From Amycolatopsis echigonensis (lineage in GTDB: Bacteria > Actinomycetota > Actinomycetes > Mycobacteriales > Pseudonocardiaceae): DNA of 64,000 nucleotides. The position numbers were made by a program, and so were the translations under genes. Under the pieces are notes generated by a model that was given only the letters and a program-made list of their open reading frames with translations, made no database searches and had not been told where the DNA came from. The stretch's first letter is position 1. The number at the start of each line of letters is the position of its first letter. The stretch spans positions 62,001 through 126,000 of the forward strand of contig NZ_JACJHR010000007.1 of NCBI RefSeq assembly GCF_014174495.1. Reading direction: 5' to 3'. This document shows, one piece after another, positions 53,091 to 61,556 of the stretch.

Positions 53091-54187
53091 GCCTGGTCCT
53101 CGGTGTTCTCGTGCGCCAGTTGGGCGGCCTGCTGTCGCAACGCGGCGGTCGGTTCGGCGTAGACGTGCCGGAAGAGGTCCGCCGGGTCGAGCTCGGTGTC
53201 GACGTTCATCCGCTCGCGCAATGTCGCTGCTTCCTCTTCGGCGCGCGCGTCGATCTCATGCTGCGTCTTGTCGTCGAGGAGGCCACGGTCGGTGAGGTAC
53301 TGCTTGAGGCGGCTGATCGGGTCGCGCGTGAGCCACTCCTCCACTTCGGCCTTCTCGCGATAGCGCGTCGCGTCGTCGGCGTTGGTGTGCGACTCCATGC
53401 GATAGGTGACAGCTTCGATCAGCGTCGGCCCTTCGCCGGCGGCGGCGCGCGCGACAGCCTGTTCGACGACAGCGTGTACGGCGGCCGCGTCGTTGCCGTC
53501 AACGAGTACGGACGGCATGCCGTAGCCGACACCCTTGTACGCGAGCGAAGGCGCAGCCGTCTGCTTCTCGAGCGGGACGCTGATGGCGTAGCCGTTGTTC
53601 TGTACGAGGAAGACGACCGGTGCCTTCCAAACGGCGGCGAAGTTCAACGCTTCGTGCGTGTCGCCTTCGCTGGTAGCACCATCGCCCACGAGAACGAGCG
53701 AGACCGTGTCTTCGCCCTTCACGCGCGCAGCGTGCGCGAAGCCGACCGCGTGCAGCGTGTTCGTGGCAAGCGGCGTGCACTGCGGCGCGACGTTGGCACG
53801 GTATGGGTCGTAGCCGCAGTGCCAGTCGCCGCGCAGCAGCGTGAGCACCGCGACGGGGTCGACGCCGCGCGCGACGACGGCCATCGAGTCGCGGTAGGTG
53901 GGGAAAAGCCAGTCCTGCGGGCGAAGTGCGAGGATCGAGCCGATCTCGGCGGCCTCCTGCCCTCGCGCCGACGGGTACACCGCGAGCCGGCCCTGTTTGG
54001 TGAGCGCGGTGGCCTGGGTGTCGAAGCGGCGTCCGGAAACCATGCCGCGGTAGAGGCGGAGGAGGACGTCGTCCGCGGGCATCGCGAGCGCCGGGTCGGG
54101 CGTGGGCGTGCCGTCGGCGGTCACGAGGCCGAGCGGCTCGTCGCTGGGCAGGAAATAGGACGCGGCAGTGCGTTCCGTGGTAGTCAC
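53087..54187 (-). CDS. bkdA: Branched-chain 2-oxoacid dehydrogenase E1 alpha subunit
   Basis: A 366-residue ThDP-dependent decarboxylase subunit. The ThDP/Mg motif is LVGDGATSEGDTHEALNFAA...VQNN; the phosphorylation-loop-like stretch YRMESHTNADDATRYR is typical. With E1 beta it decarboxylates the 2-oxoacids of Val, Leu and Ile. It is first in the bkdABC operon and divergent from an Lrp-type regulator, the arrangement known as bkdR-bkdABC. Confidence 0.95.
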   Translation of the reverse strand: MTTTERTAASYFLPSDEPLGLVTADGTPTPDPALAMPADDVLLRLYRGMVSGRRFDTQATALTKQGRLAVYPSARGQEAAEIGSILALRPQDWLFPTYRDSMAVVARGVDPVAVLTLLRGDWHCGYDPYRANVAPQCTPLATNTLHAVGFAHAARVKGEDTVSLVLVGDGATSEGDTHEALNFAAVWKAPVVFLVQNNGYAISVPLEKQTAAPSLAYKGVGYGMPSVLVDGNDAAAVHAVVEQAVARAAAGEGPTLIEAVTYRMESHTNADDATRYREKAEVEEWLTRDPISRLKQYLTDRGLLDDKTQHEIDARAEEEAATLRERMNVDTELDPADLFRHVYAEPTAALRQQAAQLAHENTEDQA

Positions 54188-54327
54188 CGGCAGCTCCCAT
54201 CGACGAAGACGAGTAGAGCCTGATATTCGCTGCCGGGCGATCAGAGATCCAGACTTGACGGAGAACTGTGGAATGATGGCCTGGTTGTAGATCTGTGATT
54301 GGACGATTGGCTTGCGAGGTGGCGCGG

Positions 54328-54780
54328 ATGTCCCGGCTGGATGGACAAATGGCAGCGGCGCTGGACGAGGTCGACCTGAAACTGATCGCCGAGCTGAAGA
54401 AAGACGGCCGCGCCTCGATGCGCACCCTCGCCGAACGCGCGCACATCTCGCGGGCCGGTTGCTACACGCGCGTGGAGCGGCTGCACCGCGAGGGAGTGAT
54501 CACGGGGTACACGGCCGTCACCGATCCGCGACGCATGGGACAGGGCCTCGCGGCGTACGTGTACCTGAAGGTCACGCAGAACTCCTGGCGGACGGTGAGC
54601 GCGGAACTCAAGCACATCCCGGAAATCGAACACGGCGGTCTGGTGTCCGGGGACAACGACCTGATCCTGTTCGTGCGGACCCGCGACGCGGACAGCCTGC
54701 GGGACTTGGTGTTCGAACGGTTGCAGTCCATGCCGGACGTGCTCTCGACGCACACCGTGCTGGTCTTCGACGAGCTGTGA
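54328..54780 (+). CDS. bkdR: Lrp/AsnC regulator of the bkd operon (BkdR-like)
   Basis: A 150-residue Lrp-type regulator: HTH LKLIAELKKDGRASMRTLAERAHISRAGCYTRVERL and a RAM domain ending STHTVLVFDEL. ATG 54328 has GAGG upstream; an in-frame GTG at 54295 would add 11 residues. It is divergent from bkdA with a 140-bp gap that must hold both promoters; branched-chain amino acids or their oxo-acids are the expected effectors, by analogy with BkdR proteins. Confidence 0.88.
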   Translation: MSRLDGQMAAALDEVDLKLIAELKKDGRASMRTLAERAHISRAGCYTRVERLHREGVITGYTAVTDPRRMGQGLAAYVYLKVTQNSWRTVSAELKHIPEIEHGGLVSGDNDLILFVRTRDADSLRDLVFERLQSMPDVLSTHTVLVFDEL

Positions 54781-54786
54781 GCGTCG

Positions 54787-55275
54787 CTAGGCCGCTTTGA
54801 CCAGGTAGACCGCGAGCCGGTACACGCCGGTCGCCTCGAACGGCATCGGCGCGCGGCGGTACCCGGCGCGTTCGTAGAGGGCGATGTTGCGTTCGCTGGA
54901 CGCGCCGGTGAAGAGGACGTACTGCTTCGTCTCCGGCGGAGCGTGGCGCTCGGCGTGCTCGAGGAGGAACCGCCCGAGGCCACGTCCCGCCAGGTCCGGC
55001 GCGACCATCAAGCGGCCGATCTCCCAGCCGCCGTCCTCGACAGGGCGCGCACGGACCGCGCCGACGAGCCGGTGTTCCTGCCGGACGACCCAGCTGTGCC
55101 AGGTCTTGATCGACTCGCGGACCTCGGCGAGGTCCTCGGTCAGCGCGGGATGTTCCAGAGTGTTGTTGAGCAGGGCTTCCTGAACCCAGCAACACCGCTG
55201 GAGCACCATCAGCTCGGCGGCGTCGTCGGGGCTCGCGGGGAGCAGGGTCGCGCCGGGGAGGGTTTCGAGGTCCAC
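54787..55275 (-). CDS. GNAT family N-acetyltransferase
   Basis: A 162-residue acetyltransferase starting at GTG 55275 (VDLETLPGATLLPAS). The acetyl-CoA loop is WEIGRLMVAPDLAGRGLGRFLLEHAE and the terminal motif RNIALYERAGYRR. The N-terminal part (LMVLQRCCWVQEALLNNT) with a double Cys-Cys is unusual. It converges on bkdR with a 6-bp gap. Substrate unknown. Confidence 0.87.
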   Translation of the reverse strand: MDLETLPGATLLPASPDDAAELMVLQRCCWVQEALLNNTLEHPALTEDLAEVRESIKTWHSWVVRQEHRLVGAVRARPVEDGGWEIGRLMVAPDLAGRGLGRFLLEHAERHAPPETKQYVLFTGASSERNIALYERAGYRRAPMPFEATGVYRLAVYLVKAA

Positions 55276-55315
55276 TCGACCTGTTCTAGCCAGGAACCCG
55301 GTTCGGGGCAACGGC

Positions 55316-55951
55316 TCAGGAGCCCACGAGGAACTGCGCGCCGAACGGACCGTGGACGGTCACCGTGCGCCCGCATGGGCTGTCTTGTGCCTCGACGACC
55401 TCGCCGCCGTGCTCGACCGCCCGGTCCCGCTGAGTCCGTGACGAGGAACAGGGTGCCCCACGCCGACGCCGGGCGGGCGGGTCGCCGAGGATGCTGCCGA
55501 TTTCGTGACCCTCCGGGCGGCGGAGGAAGGTGAAGTCGACGCCGGACCGGTCATCGTTGCTGTCGAGCATGAAGGCGAAGACCTTGCAATAAGGAGGCGC
55601 GCGCCGGGGTGGGTGCCGGTGTGACGAGGTCGTTGGTGGGTTCGTTGACGAGCCGGGGCCGGGGGATTGCGGCCTTGCCAGAGCCCGAACCGTGCTCCGG
55701 TCGGGTCTTCTGCGACGGCGATCCGGGCGTGGTCACCGTCGACGTGGGGTTGGTCGAGAACCTTGCCACCTGCGGCGGTGACGGCTTTGGCGGTGCCGTC
55801 GCAGTCGTCGGTCGCGAAGCAAGCAGTGGTCGCCGTCGAAGGTCCAGCCGAGGACGGTGCCGTAGAAGCGTTGCGCACGGTTCAGGTCCGGTACGTCGAG
55901 GGCGGTCCGGGTCGGCGTACCCAGCGGCGGGATGCGGTCGATGGTGCTCAT
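55316..55951 (-). pseudogene. Decayed VOC/glyoxalase-family gene with several frameshifts
   Basis: Pieces of a two-domain VOC protein appear in three frames in the correct order. MSTIDRIPPLGTPTRTALDV and AQRFYGTVLGW begin at 55951; then ATDDCDGTAKAVTAAGGKVL and ARFGLWQG in a second frame near 55790-55660; then ARLVNEP in a third near 55650; and DFTFLRRPEGHEIGSILGD followed by AVEHGGEVVEAQDSP and GPFGAQFLVGS to 55316. No single frame spans it and the second N-terminal half seems shortened, so the gene is inactivated. Confidence 0.82.
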
Positions 55952-56099
55952 CGAGGTCCCTTCATCGGCAATGGCGACGCTAGGGCGGATCGCGGACAGT
56001 TGCGGTCGTCGGGCGCTCAGCATGTGGGAGGTGGTGGCCGGATCCGGTTCGGAGCACGCATTGTGGACAAGGCACCCCGGATCGGAATGGCAGGCGAGA

Positions 56100-56786
56100 A
56101 TGAGCACGTCCCCGCTCGAAAACCCCGCTTGGGCCGCGTTGAGCGGTCCGCACGCGTCGTTCGCGGAGCAGAAGGGGCAGGTGCTGCGGTATCCGGTCGA
56201 TGTCTCTCCGTTCCTCGCCGTGCCGGACCAGCCGGACGAACACGTGTGGCACGACATCGCCGACCTCGTCGGCCCTGGAGCGTCGACGGTCGTGGTCGGC
56301 CGGGTCGGGACGCCGCCGCCCGCGGACTGGACGGTGGAGGCCGAGATCGCCGGGGTGCAGATGGACGGTTCGGCCGCCCCGGCGGTCGCCGACCCGGAAG
56401 CGGTGCGGCTGACCGAGGCGGACGTGCCGGAGATGCTCGACCTCGTGTCCCGGACGCAGCCCGGCCCGTTCCTGCCCCGGACGATCGCCTTGGGCGCCTA
56501 CCTGGGTATCCGCCGCGAGGGGGTGCTGGTGGCGATGGCGGGCGAGCGGATGCATCCGCCGGGATGGACGGAGATCAGCGCGGTCTGCACGGATCCGGCG
56601 TTCCAGGGGCAGGGGCTGGCGGCCCGGCTGGTGCTGGCAGTGGCCGCCGGGATCCGGGAACGCGGGGAACGGCCGTTTCTCCACGCCGCCGGGACGAACA
56701 CCGGCGCGATTCGGTTGTACGAGAAGCTGGGGTTCCGGCTCACCCGGGAGATGCAGTTCGGCGCTTATCGGGCTCCTTCGCTGTAG
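56100..56786 (+). CDS. GNAT family N-acetyltransferase (FR47-like)
   Basis: A 228-residue protein. An N-terminal region (HASFAEQKGQVLRYPVDVSP) precedes a C-terminal FR47-type GNAT domain with AVRLTEADVPEML, EISAVCTDPAFQGQGLAARLVL and TNTGAIRLYEKLGFRLTREM. The layout matches enzymes annotated as predicted acetyltransferases of unknown substrate. ATG 56100 has only weak GGCGAG upstream. The 3' end overlaps the convergent hydrolase gene by 22 bp. Confidence 0.87.
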   Translation: MSTSPLENPAWAALSGPHASFAEQKGQVLRYPVDVSPFLAVPDQPDEHVWHDIADLVGPGASTVVVGRVGTPPPADWTVEAEIAGVQMDGSAAPAVADPEAVRLTEADVPEMLDLVSRTQPGPFLPRTIALGAYLGIRREGVLVAMAGERMHPPGWTEISAVCTDPAFQGQGLAARLVLAVAAGIRERGERPFLHAAGTNTGAIRLYEKLGFRLTREMQFGAYRAPSL

Positions 56787-57607
56787 TCGGCGGTTCCGGC
56801 GAGGATTTCGGCGAGACCCGTCGGGTGGAGCAGTGGGTCGATGTGGCCGACGGGCAACGAGTGCACGTCGAAGGGGTCGTCGGGGGTTAGGGCGTCGGCT
56901 TCTTCGATGAAGTGGTCTTGCAGCGCGAGGGGCATGCTCGCGTCTTCGGTCAGTCGGACGTAGGTGTGCGGGATCCGGCCCCAGGCAGCGGGGTCTACAA
57001 GGTCGGTACCGGCGTCGCGGGATTCGTCGGGGTCGAGGGCCGACAAGAAGGCGACGACCTCCGCGTCGGTGCCGGTGGTGGTCCAGGCGCGTTTCAGTGC
57101 GGCCAGGTGAGCGGGGTCGGTGGTGCGCCAGTTCATCCGGACGGCACCGAGGCGTTTCGGGTCGTCGACCGGGATCGGGCCGGTGCCGGGTGCTCTGAAG
57201 GCCGGGGTGGCGAGGTAGTCGGCGGCGGTGCCGGTGACGCAGCACCAGGCTGAGACGTAGACGGTTCGGGCCAGCAGGTCGGGGACGGCGTTGGCGACGC
57301 TCGTGACGGTGAAACCGCCGCGGCTGTGACCGACCAGGATGACGGGACCGTGTTCGCGTACGCGGCGGACGAGATCGATGACGTGTGCGACGTTGTCCGC
57401 GTGCGTGATGCCAGCCATCGCGGATGGTTCTGCGGCGAAGGTCGCGAGGTCTTGGGCCTGGTAGGCGGCGGAGAAGCCGGCGGTGCCGTGACCGGGGAGG
57501 TCGACGGCCAGGTTGCGGTGGCCGCGCACGGCTAGTTCGCGTTGGAGCGCGGTGAAGCAGCGTCCGGCGGCGTGGGAGCCGGGGATGAGGACGAACGTTG
57601 GCTGCAT
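56765..57607 (-). CDS. Alpha/beta hydrolase
   Basis: A 280-residue esterase-like hydrolase: FVLIPGSHAAGRCF (oxyanion loop), VDLPGHGTAGF, VILVGHSRGGFTVTSVAN (nucleophile Ser), and PVGHIDPLLHPTGLAEIL with the likely catalytic His. It resembles the hydroxynitrile lyase/salicylate esterase-like hydrolases common in actinomycetes. It stands alone on the minus strand, 172 bp from the divergent thioesterase gene. Confidence 0.88.
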   Translation of the reverse strand: MQPTFVLIPGSHAAGRCFTALQRELAVRGHRNLAVDLPGHGTAGFSAAYQAQDLATFAAEPSAMAGITHADNVAHVIDLVRRVREHGPVILVGHSRGGFTVTSVANAVPDLLARTVYVSAWCCVTGTAADYLATPAFRAPGTGPIPVDDPKRLGAVRMNWRTTDPAHLAALKRAWTTTGTDAEVVAFLSALDPDESRDAGTDLVDPAAWGRIPHTYVRLTEDASMPLALQDHFIEEADALTPDDPFDVHSLPVGHIDPLLHPTGLAEILAGTADYSEGAR

Positions 57608-57779
57608 GTGAGGGATTCTTCCGTTCTCGGCGGTCGGGGCGCGAAGCGCGCGGTTTCCGTTGCGGCTCTAGGGGCAGTTAGGGGTCGTTGCACTGGTGGG
57701 GCGTGGATAGCGTGGGTTCGCGAAGAAGATCCGTGGCCGGGTCGTCCCGGCGCAGACGTCGGAAAGGCGGTGGGACGAC

Positions 57780-58550
57780 ATGACGGGTAGCGCGAATTCC
57801 GACGAGGACAGCTGGTTTCGCCGCTTCCACACGTCGCCCGAGGCGAAGGCAAGGCTGGTGTGCCTGCCGCACGCCGGAGGTTCGGCTCCGTTCTACTTCC
57901 CGGTTTCGCGGGCGCTGACCCCGGACATCGAGGTGCTGGCGGTGCAGTACCCGGGCCGTCAGGACCGGCGGCACGAGCCGTTCCTGACCACCGTCGACGC
58001 GCTGGCCGACCGGATCGCCGACCTGCTGCGCGGCCGCGACGACCTTCCGCTCGCACTGTTCGGGCACAGCATGGGCGCGATGATCGCCTTCGAGGTGGCC
58101 CGGCGGCTGGACGCCGCGGGCACCGCGGTGGACACGCTCTTCGTGTCCGGCCGGCGGGCGCCGTCGCGGCATCGCGACGAGAACGTGCACACCCGCACCG
58201 ACGACGGCGTGATCGACGAACTGCGCCGGTTGAGCGGCACCGAAATGGACCTGCTCGGCGACGACGACGTCGTGCGGATGATCCTTCCCGTGGTGCGCAA
58301 CGACTATCGCGCCGTGGAGACCTACCGGTACCAGCCGGGCCCGCCGCTCGCGGCCCCGGTGGTCGCGTTCACCGGCACCGCCGACCCGGTCGCCTCGGTC
58401 GACGAGGTCCGGTCGTGGGGCGAGCACACTTCGGCGGGCTTCGAGCTGGTCCCGCTCGACGGCGGGCATTTCTTCCTGACCCGCCACCAGGACGTGATTC
58501 TCCGGTACCTGACCGATCGGCTTGTCGACAAGGGGCGTGCACATGTCTGA
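57780..58550 (+). CDS. Type II thioesterase (GrsT/RifR family)
   Basis: A 256-residue stand-alone thioesterase of PKS/NRPS pathways: LVCLPHAGGSAPFYFPVSRAL, VQYPGRQDRRHEPF, LALFGHSMGAMIAFEVAR (nucleophile Ser), and LVPLDGGHFFLTRHQD (His). It normally removes aberrant acyl groups from carrier proteins. Its stop overlaps the carboxylase beta gene by 8 bp, so they are cotranslated, which points to a polyketide supply role even though no modular PKS lies next to it in this window. Confidence 0.93.
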   Translation: MTGSANSDEDSWFRRFHTSPEAKARLVCLPHAGGSAPFYFPVSRALTPDIEVLAVQYPGRQDRRHEPFLTTVDALADRIADLLRGRDDLPLALFGHSMGAMIAFEVARRLDAAGTAVDTLFVSGRRAPSRHRDENVHTRTDDGVIDELRRLSGTEMDLLGDDDVVRMILPVVRNDYRAVETYRYQPGPPLAAPVVAFTGTADPVASVDEVRSWGEHTSAGFELVPLDGGHFFLTRHQDVILRYLTDRLVDKGRAHV

Positions 58551-60111
58551 GGCACTGGCGGCCGGATTCGACAGCAAACTCGAGGAACTGCGGGAGATCA
58601 AGGAAGCCGCCCGGCGCGGTCCCGACGACGCCGCGACCGCCCGGCAGCACGACCGCGGCAAGCTGACCCCGCACGAGCGCATCGAACTGCTCCTCGACCC
58701 GGGTTCGTTCACCGAGATCGAGTCCTTGCGCCGGCACCGTGCGACGGCCTTCGGCCTCGAACACCGCAAGCCGTACTCGGACGGCGTGGTGTGCGGCTGG
58801 GGGACGGTTTTCGGGCGCACAGTTTTCGTGTACGCCCACGACTTCCGCATCTTCGGCGGCGCGCTCGGCGAGGCGCACGCGCAGAAGATCCACAAGGTCA
58901 TGGATCTCGCCACGGCGGCCGGTGCTCCGCTGGTGTCGCTCAACGACGGTGCCGGTGCGCGGATTCAGGAGGGCGTGACGGCGCTCGCCGGGTACGGCGG
59001 AATTTTCCAGCGCAACACCCGGTCTTCGGGGGTCATTCCGCAGATCTCGGTGATGCTCGGCCCGTGCGCGGGCGGTGCCGCGTATTCGCCCGCGCTGACG
59101 GATTTCGTGTTCATGGTGCGCGAAACCTCGCAGATGTTCATCACCGGCCCGGATGTGGTGCACGCGGTGACCGGCGAGGAGATCACCCAGAACGGTCTTG
59201 GCGGCGCGGATGTGCACGCCTCGACATCGGGCGTCGCCGCGTTTGTCTACGACGACGAACCCAGCTGTCTTGAGGACGTGCGGTACCTGATTTCGCTGCT
59301 GCCGTCCAACAACAACGAGGCACCGCCGGTGGAGCCGACGGCCGATCCGGCGGACCGCCGCACGGACAAGCTGCTCGAGGTGGTGCCGACGGACGCGGCC
59401 CGCGCGTACGACATGTGCGCCGTGATCGAGGAAATCGTCGACGACGGCGAGTTCCTCCAGGTGCACGCCGGGTGGGCGACGAACGTGGTGTGCGCTCTGG
59501 CACGGCTCGACGGGCACGTGGTCGGGATCGTCGCGAACCAGCCGGCGACGCTCGCCGGGGTCCTCGACATTGAGGCGAGCGAGAAGGCCGCGCGGTTCGT
59601 GCAGACCTGCGACGCGTTCAATATTCCGCTGGTGACGCTGGTCGACGTGCCGGGTTTCCTGCCCGGGGTGGACCAGGAACACGGCGGCATCATCCGGCAC
59701 GGCGCGAAGCTGCTGTACTCCTACTGCAACGCGACAGTGCCGCGGGTGCAGATGATCCTGCGGAAGGCATACGGCGGCGCGTACATCGTGATGGACTCGC
59801 GGTCGATCGGCGCGGACGTTTCGCTGGCATGGCCGACGAACGAGATCGCGGTGATGGGCGCGGAGGGCGCTGCGAACGTGATCTTCCGGCGCGAGATCAA
59901 CGCGGCCGACGACCCGGAGGCGGTGCGGCGGCAGAAGATCAAGGAGTACAAGACCGAGCTCATGCACCCGTACTACGCCGCGGAACGCGGACTGGTCGAC
60001 GACGTGATCGAGCCCGGCCGGACGCGGGAGATGCTGATCCGGTCGCTGGCGATGCTGCGGGCCAAGCACGCCGACGTTCCGGCGCGCAAGCACGGGAACC
60101 CGCCGATTTGA
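58543..60111 (+). CDS. Acyl-CoA carboxylase beta (carboxyltransferase) subunit
   Basis: A 522-residue biotin-dependent carboxyltransferase: RGKLTPHERIELLLDPGSF, SLNDGAGARIQEGV, GPCAGGAAYSPALTDF, PGFLPGVDQEHGGIIRHGA and AWPTNEIAVMGAEGA. At the position equal to S. coelicolor PccB Asp422, the substrate-selecting residue, it has Ile (GGAYIVMDS), as in acetyl-accepting AccB-type enzymes; broad acetyl/propionyl use is inferred. The alpha (biotin) subunit is encoded elsewhere. The stop overlaps the epsilon-subunit ATG (TGATG). Confidence 0.95.
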   Translation: MSEALAAGFDSKLEELREIKEAARRGPDDAATARQHDRGKLTPHERIELLLDPGSFTEIESLRRHRATAFGLEHRKPYSDGVVCGWGTVFGRTVFVYAHDFRIFGGALGEAHAQKIHKVMDLATAAGAPLVSLNDGAGARIQEGVTALAGYGGIFQRNTRSSGVIPQISVMLGPCAGGAAYSPALTDFVFMVRETSQMFITGPDVVHAVTGEEITQNGLGGADVHASTSGVAAFVYDDEPSCLEDVRYLISLLPSNNNEAPPVEPTADPADRRTDKLLEVVPTDAARAYDMCAVIEEIVDDGEFLQVHAGWATNVVCALARLDGHVVGIVANQPATLAGVLDIEASEKAARFVQTCDAFNIPLVTLVDVPGFLPGVDQEHGGIIRHGAKLLYSYCNATVPRVQMILRKAYGGAYIVMDSRSIGADVSLAWPTNEIAVMGAEGAANVIFRREINAADDPEAVRRQKIKEYKTELMHPYYAAERGLVDDVIEPGRTREMLIRSLAMLRAKHADVPARKHGNPPI

Positions 60112-61250
60112 TGGGGTCCCGGGTCTCGCGTCGAGGAACGGATGAAGTGATGGTGGCGGATCCGGGGCCGGGGGCGGAGGTTCGTGCTCCGGTCGGCGAG
60201 CCGGGCGGGGCGGGTTCCTCGCCGAGGGTGCGGGGTGGCTTGGCTGCGTCGGGGTTCCCTGCTGGGCAGGAGGCGTTGGCTGGGGTGCCTGGCGGTTCAG
60301 GCACGGCTGAGATCCCCGCGGAGCCGGGGGATTCGGCTGGTTTCGGTCCAGCGGGGGAGCCTGACGGTCGGAGGGTTGCGGTGGCTGCGGCCGGAACGGA
60401 ATTGCTTGTCTCGGCTGCGGAATCGGCTGGAGAGTTGGTCGCTTGGGGAGCGGGCAGAAAGGACCTTCCTGCGGAGCAGCGGCACCTTGCGGACCGGGAT
60501 CCTGTTGGGGTACGACGTGAACGGCGCGATGCGACGGCAGGGTGCGCAGATGCGGCCAGCACGAAGCTTCCCGCGGCGTCCGCACGCGCGGCCGGAGTGG
60601 AGGTTCCTGCGGCGCAGCGTGGCTTGGCTGGTGCGGGTGCTGGTTGTGGTGCACTGCGTGGTTCAGTAGCCGTCTCTGCGGGTTCGCCGGGGGTGGCGGC
60701 TTCTGCGGTGCAGGGTGGTTCGGTTGGTCCTGGTTCTGCTGGTGGTCGTGGTGTACTGCGTGGTTCGGTAGCCGTCTCTGCGTATTCGGCGAGGGCGCAG
60801 GCTCCTGCGGTGCGAGGTGGCTCGGCTGGCCGTGGTTCTGCTGGCGATCGTGAGCGTGATTCGGTAGCGGTTTCTGCGGACTCGGTGACGGTGGAGGCTC
60901 CTGCGGTGCAGAAGGATTCGGTTGGCTATGCATCTGGCGGAGAGCGCGAGGCGCAGCGTGCCGTGATAACGGTGTCCACAGGCGCGGGCAGGACGAAAGC
61001 CCCTGCGGCACAGGGCGACCCCACCGGGCAGGAAGCTGCCCGGGTGCGCGGGGAACAGCGTGCTGCAGCGGTAGCGCACGCAGTACGTGTGGTGCGGGGA
61101 AATCCGGATGACGCTGAAGTGGCTGCCCTGCTGGTGGCATTGGCCGTGGTCGGTCGGGCTGCGGGGAATGGGCGCGCGGACATTGCTGTGCCGTCACCTC
61201 GGCAACCGTTGACAAGGTTCGTTCCGGCGACGAGCTGGCGGGCGCGATAA
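60111..61250 (+). CDS. Acyl-CoA carboxylase epsilon subunit with long repetitive N-terminal extension
   Basis: One frame of 379 residues runs from the ATG overlapping the carboxylase beta stop. Its last 58 residues are an epsilon domain: VRVVRGNPDDAEVAALLVALAVV, then a Pro-rich end with TSWRAR. Epsilon subunits tether and activate actinobacterial carboxylases and are usually 65-180 residues long. Here about 320 residues of Ala/Gly/Val/Ser-rich sequence precede the domain, including three repeats of 32-34 residues. M. tuberculosis AccE5 also has an N-terminal repeat extension, though shorter. An in-frame ATG at 60150 is an alternative start. The domain and gene order make the call firm; whether the whole extension is translated is uncertain. 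Confidence 0.75.
   Translation: MGSRVSRRGTDEVMVADPGPGAEVRAPVGEPGGAGSSPRVRGGLAASGFPAGQEALAGVPGGSGTAEIPAEPGDSAGFGPAGEPDGRRVAVAAAGTELLVSAAESAGELVAWGAGRKDLPAEQRHLADRDPVGVRRERRDATAGCADAASTKLPAASARAAGVEVPAAQRGLAGAGAGCGALRGSVAVSAGSPGVAASAVQGGSVGPGSAGGRGVLRGSVAVSAYSARAQAPAVRGGSAGRGSAGDRERDSVAVSADSVTVEAPAVQKDSVGYASGGEREAQRAVITVSTGAGRTKAPAAQGDPTGQEAARVRGEQRAAAVAHAVRVVRGNPDDAEVAALLVALAVVGRAAGNGRADIAVPSPRQPLTRFVPATSWRAR
60660..60959 (+). repeat. In-frame repeats within epsilon-subunit extension
   Basis: Three units of 102, 96 and 102 bp (60660-60761, 60762-60857, 60858-60959) encode G/D-SVAVSA-x-S-x5-APAV-x-G-GS-x-G-x-GSAG-x-R. A weaker fourth unit precedes them (AAGVEVPAAQRGLAGAGAG). All lengths are multiples of three, so the frame is kept. 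Confidence 0.85.
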
Positions 61251-61556
61251 CTCGCCCCGTCGAGGACGCGAGCGAGTGGGGTCCGCATCGGCGCAGGGCG
61301 ATGCGGGCTTTCCGCAGGACCGCGCGTCTGGCTTCGGCAACTGCGCGAAACGCTGGTCTTCGAGGCAACCAGCCACGGCGAAGTGCCGGTCTCGACGACG
61401 CGAGCGGCCACAGCGGTCGGCGGCGAGAGGCGGAAGCCTTGCGCCACAAGAGAACAACTACTTCGTCCACAACGGACGACACGGGAACAGGTCCAAGATC
61501 CATCTCTCCAAGCTACCGCCGCCGGTCGAACATCTGCACGGTATCGATCCGGTGAA
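61251..61556. other. Gap between convergent genes, no supported gene
   Basis: This 306-bp stretch separates the epsilon-subunit gene from the response-regulator gene. It shows no good open frame with a start signal and no strong stem-loop; a terminator would be expected here but is not obvious. Confidence 0.4.

Noticed and set aside
58369-61503. 1,044-residue minus-strand open frame
   Set aside because: It is the antisense shadow of thioesterase, carboxylase beta and epsilon genes; the translation is Pro/Gln/Arg-rich without domains.
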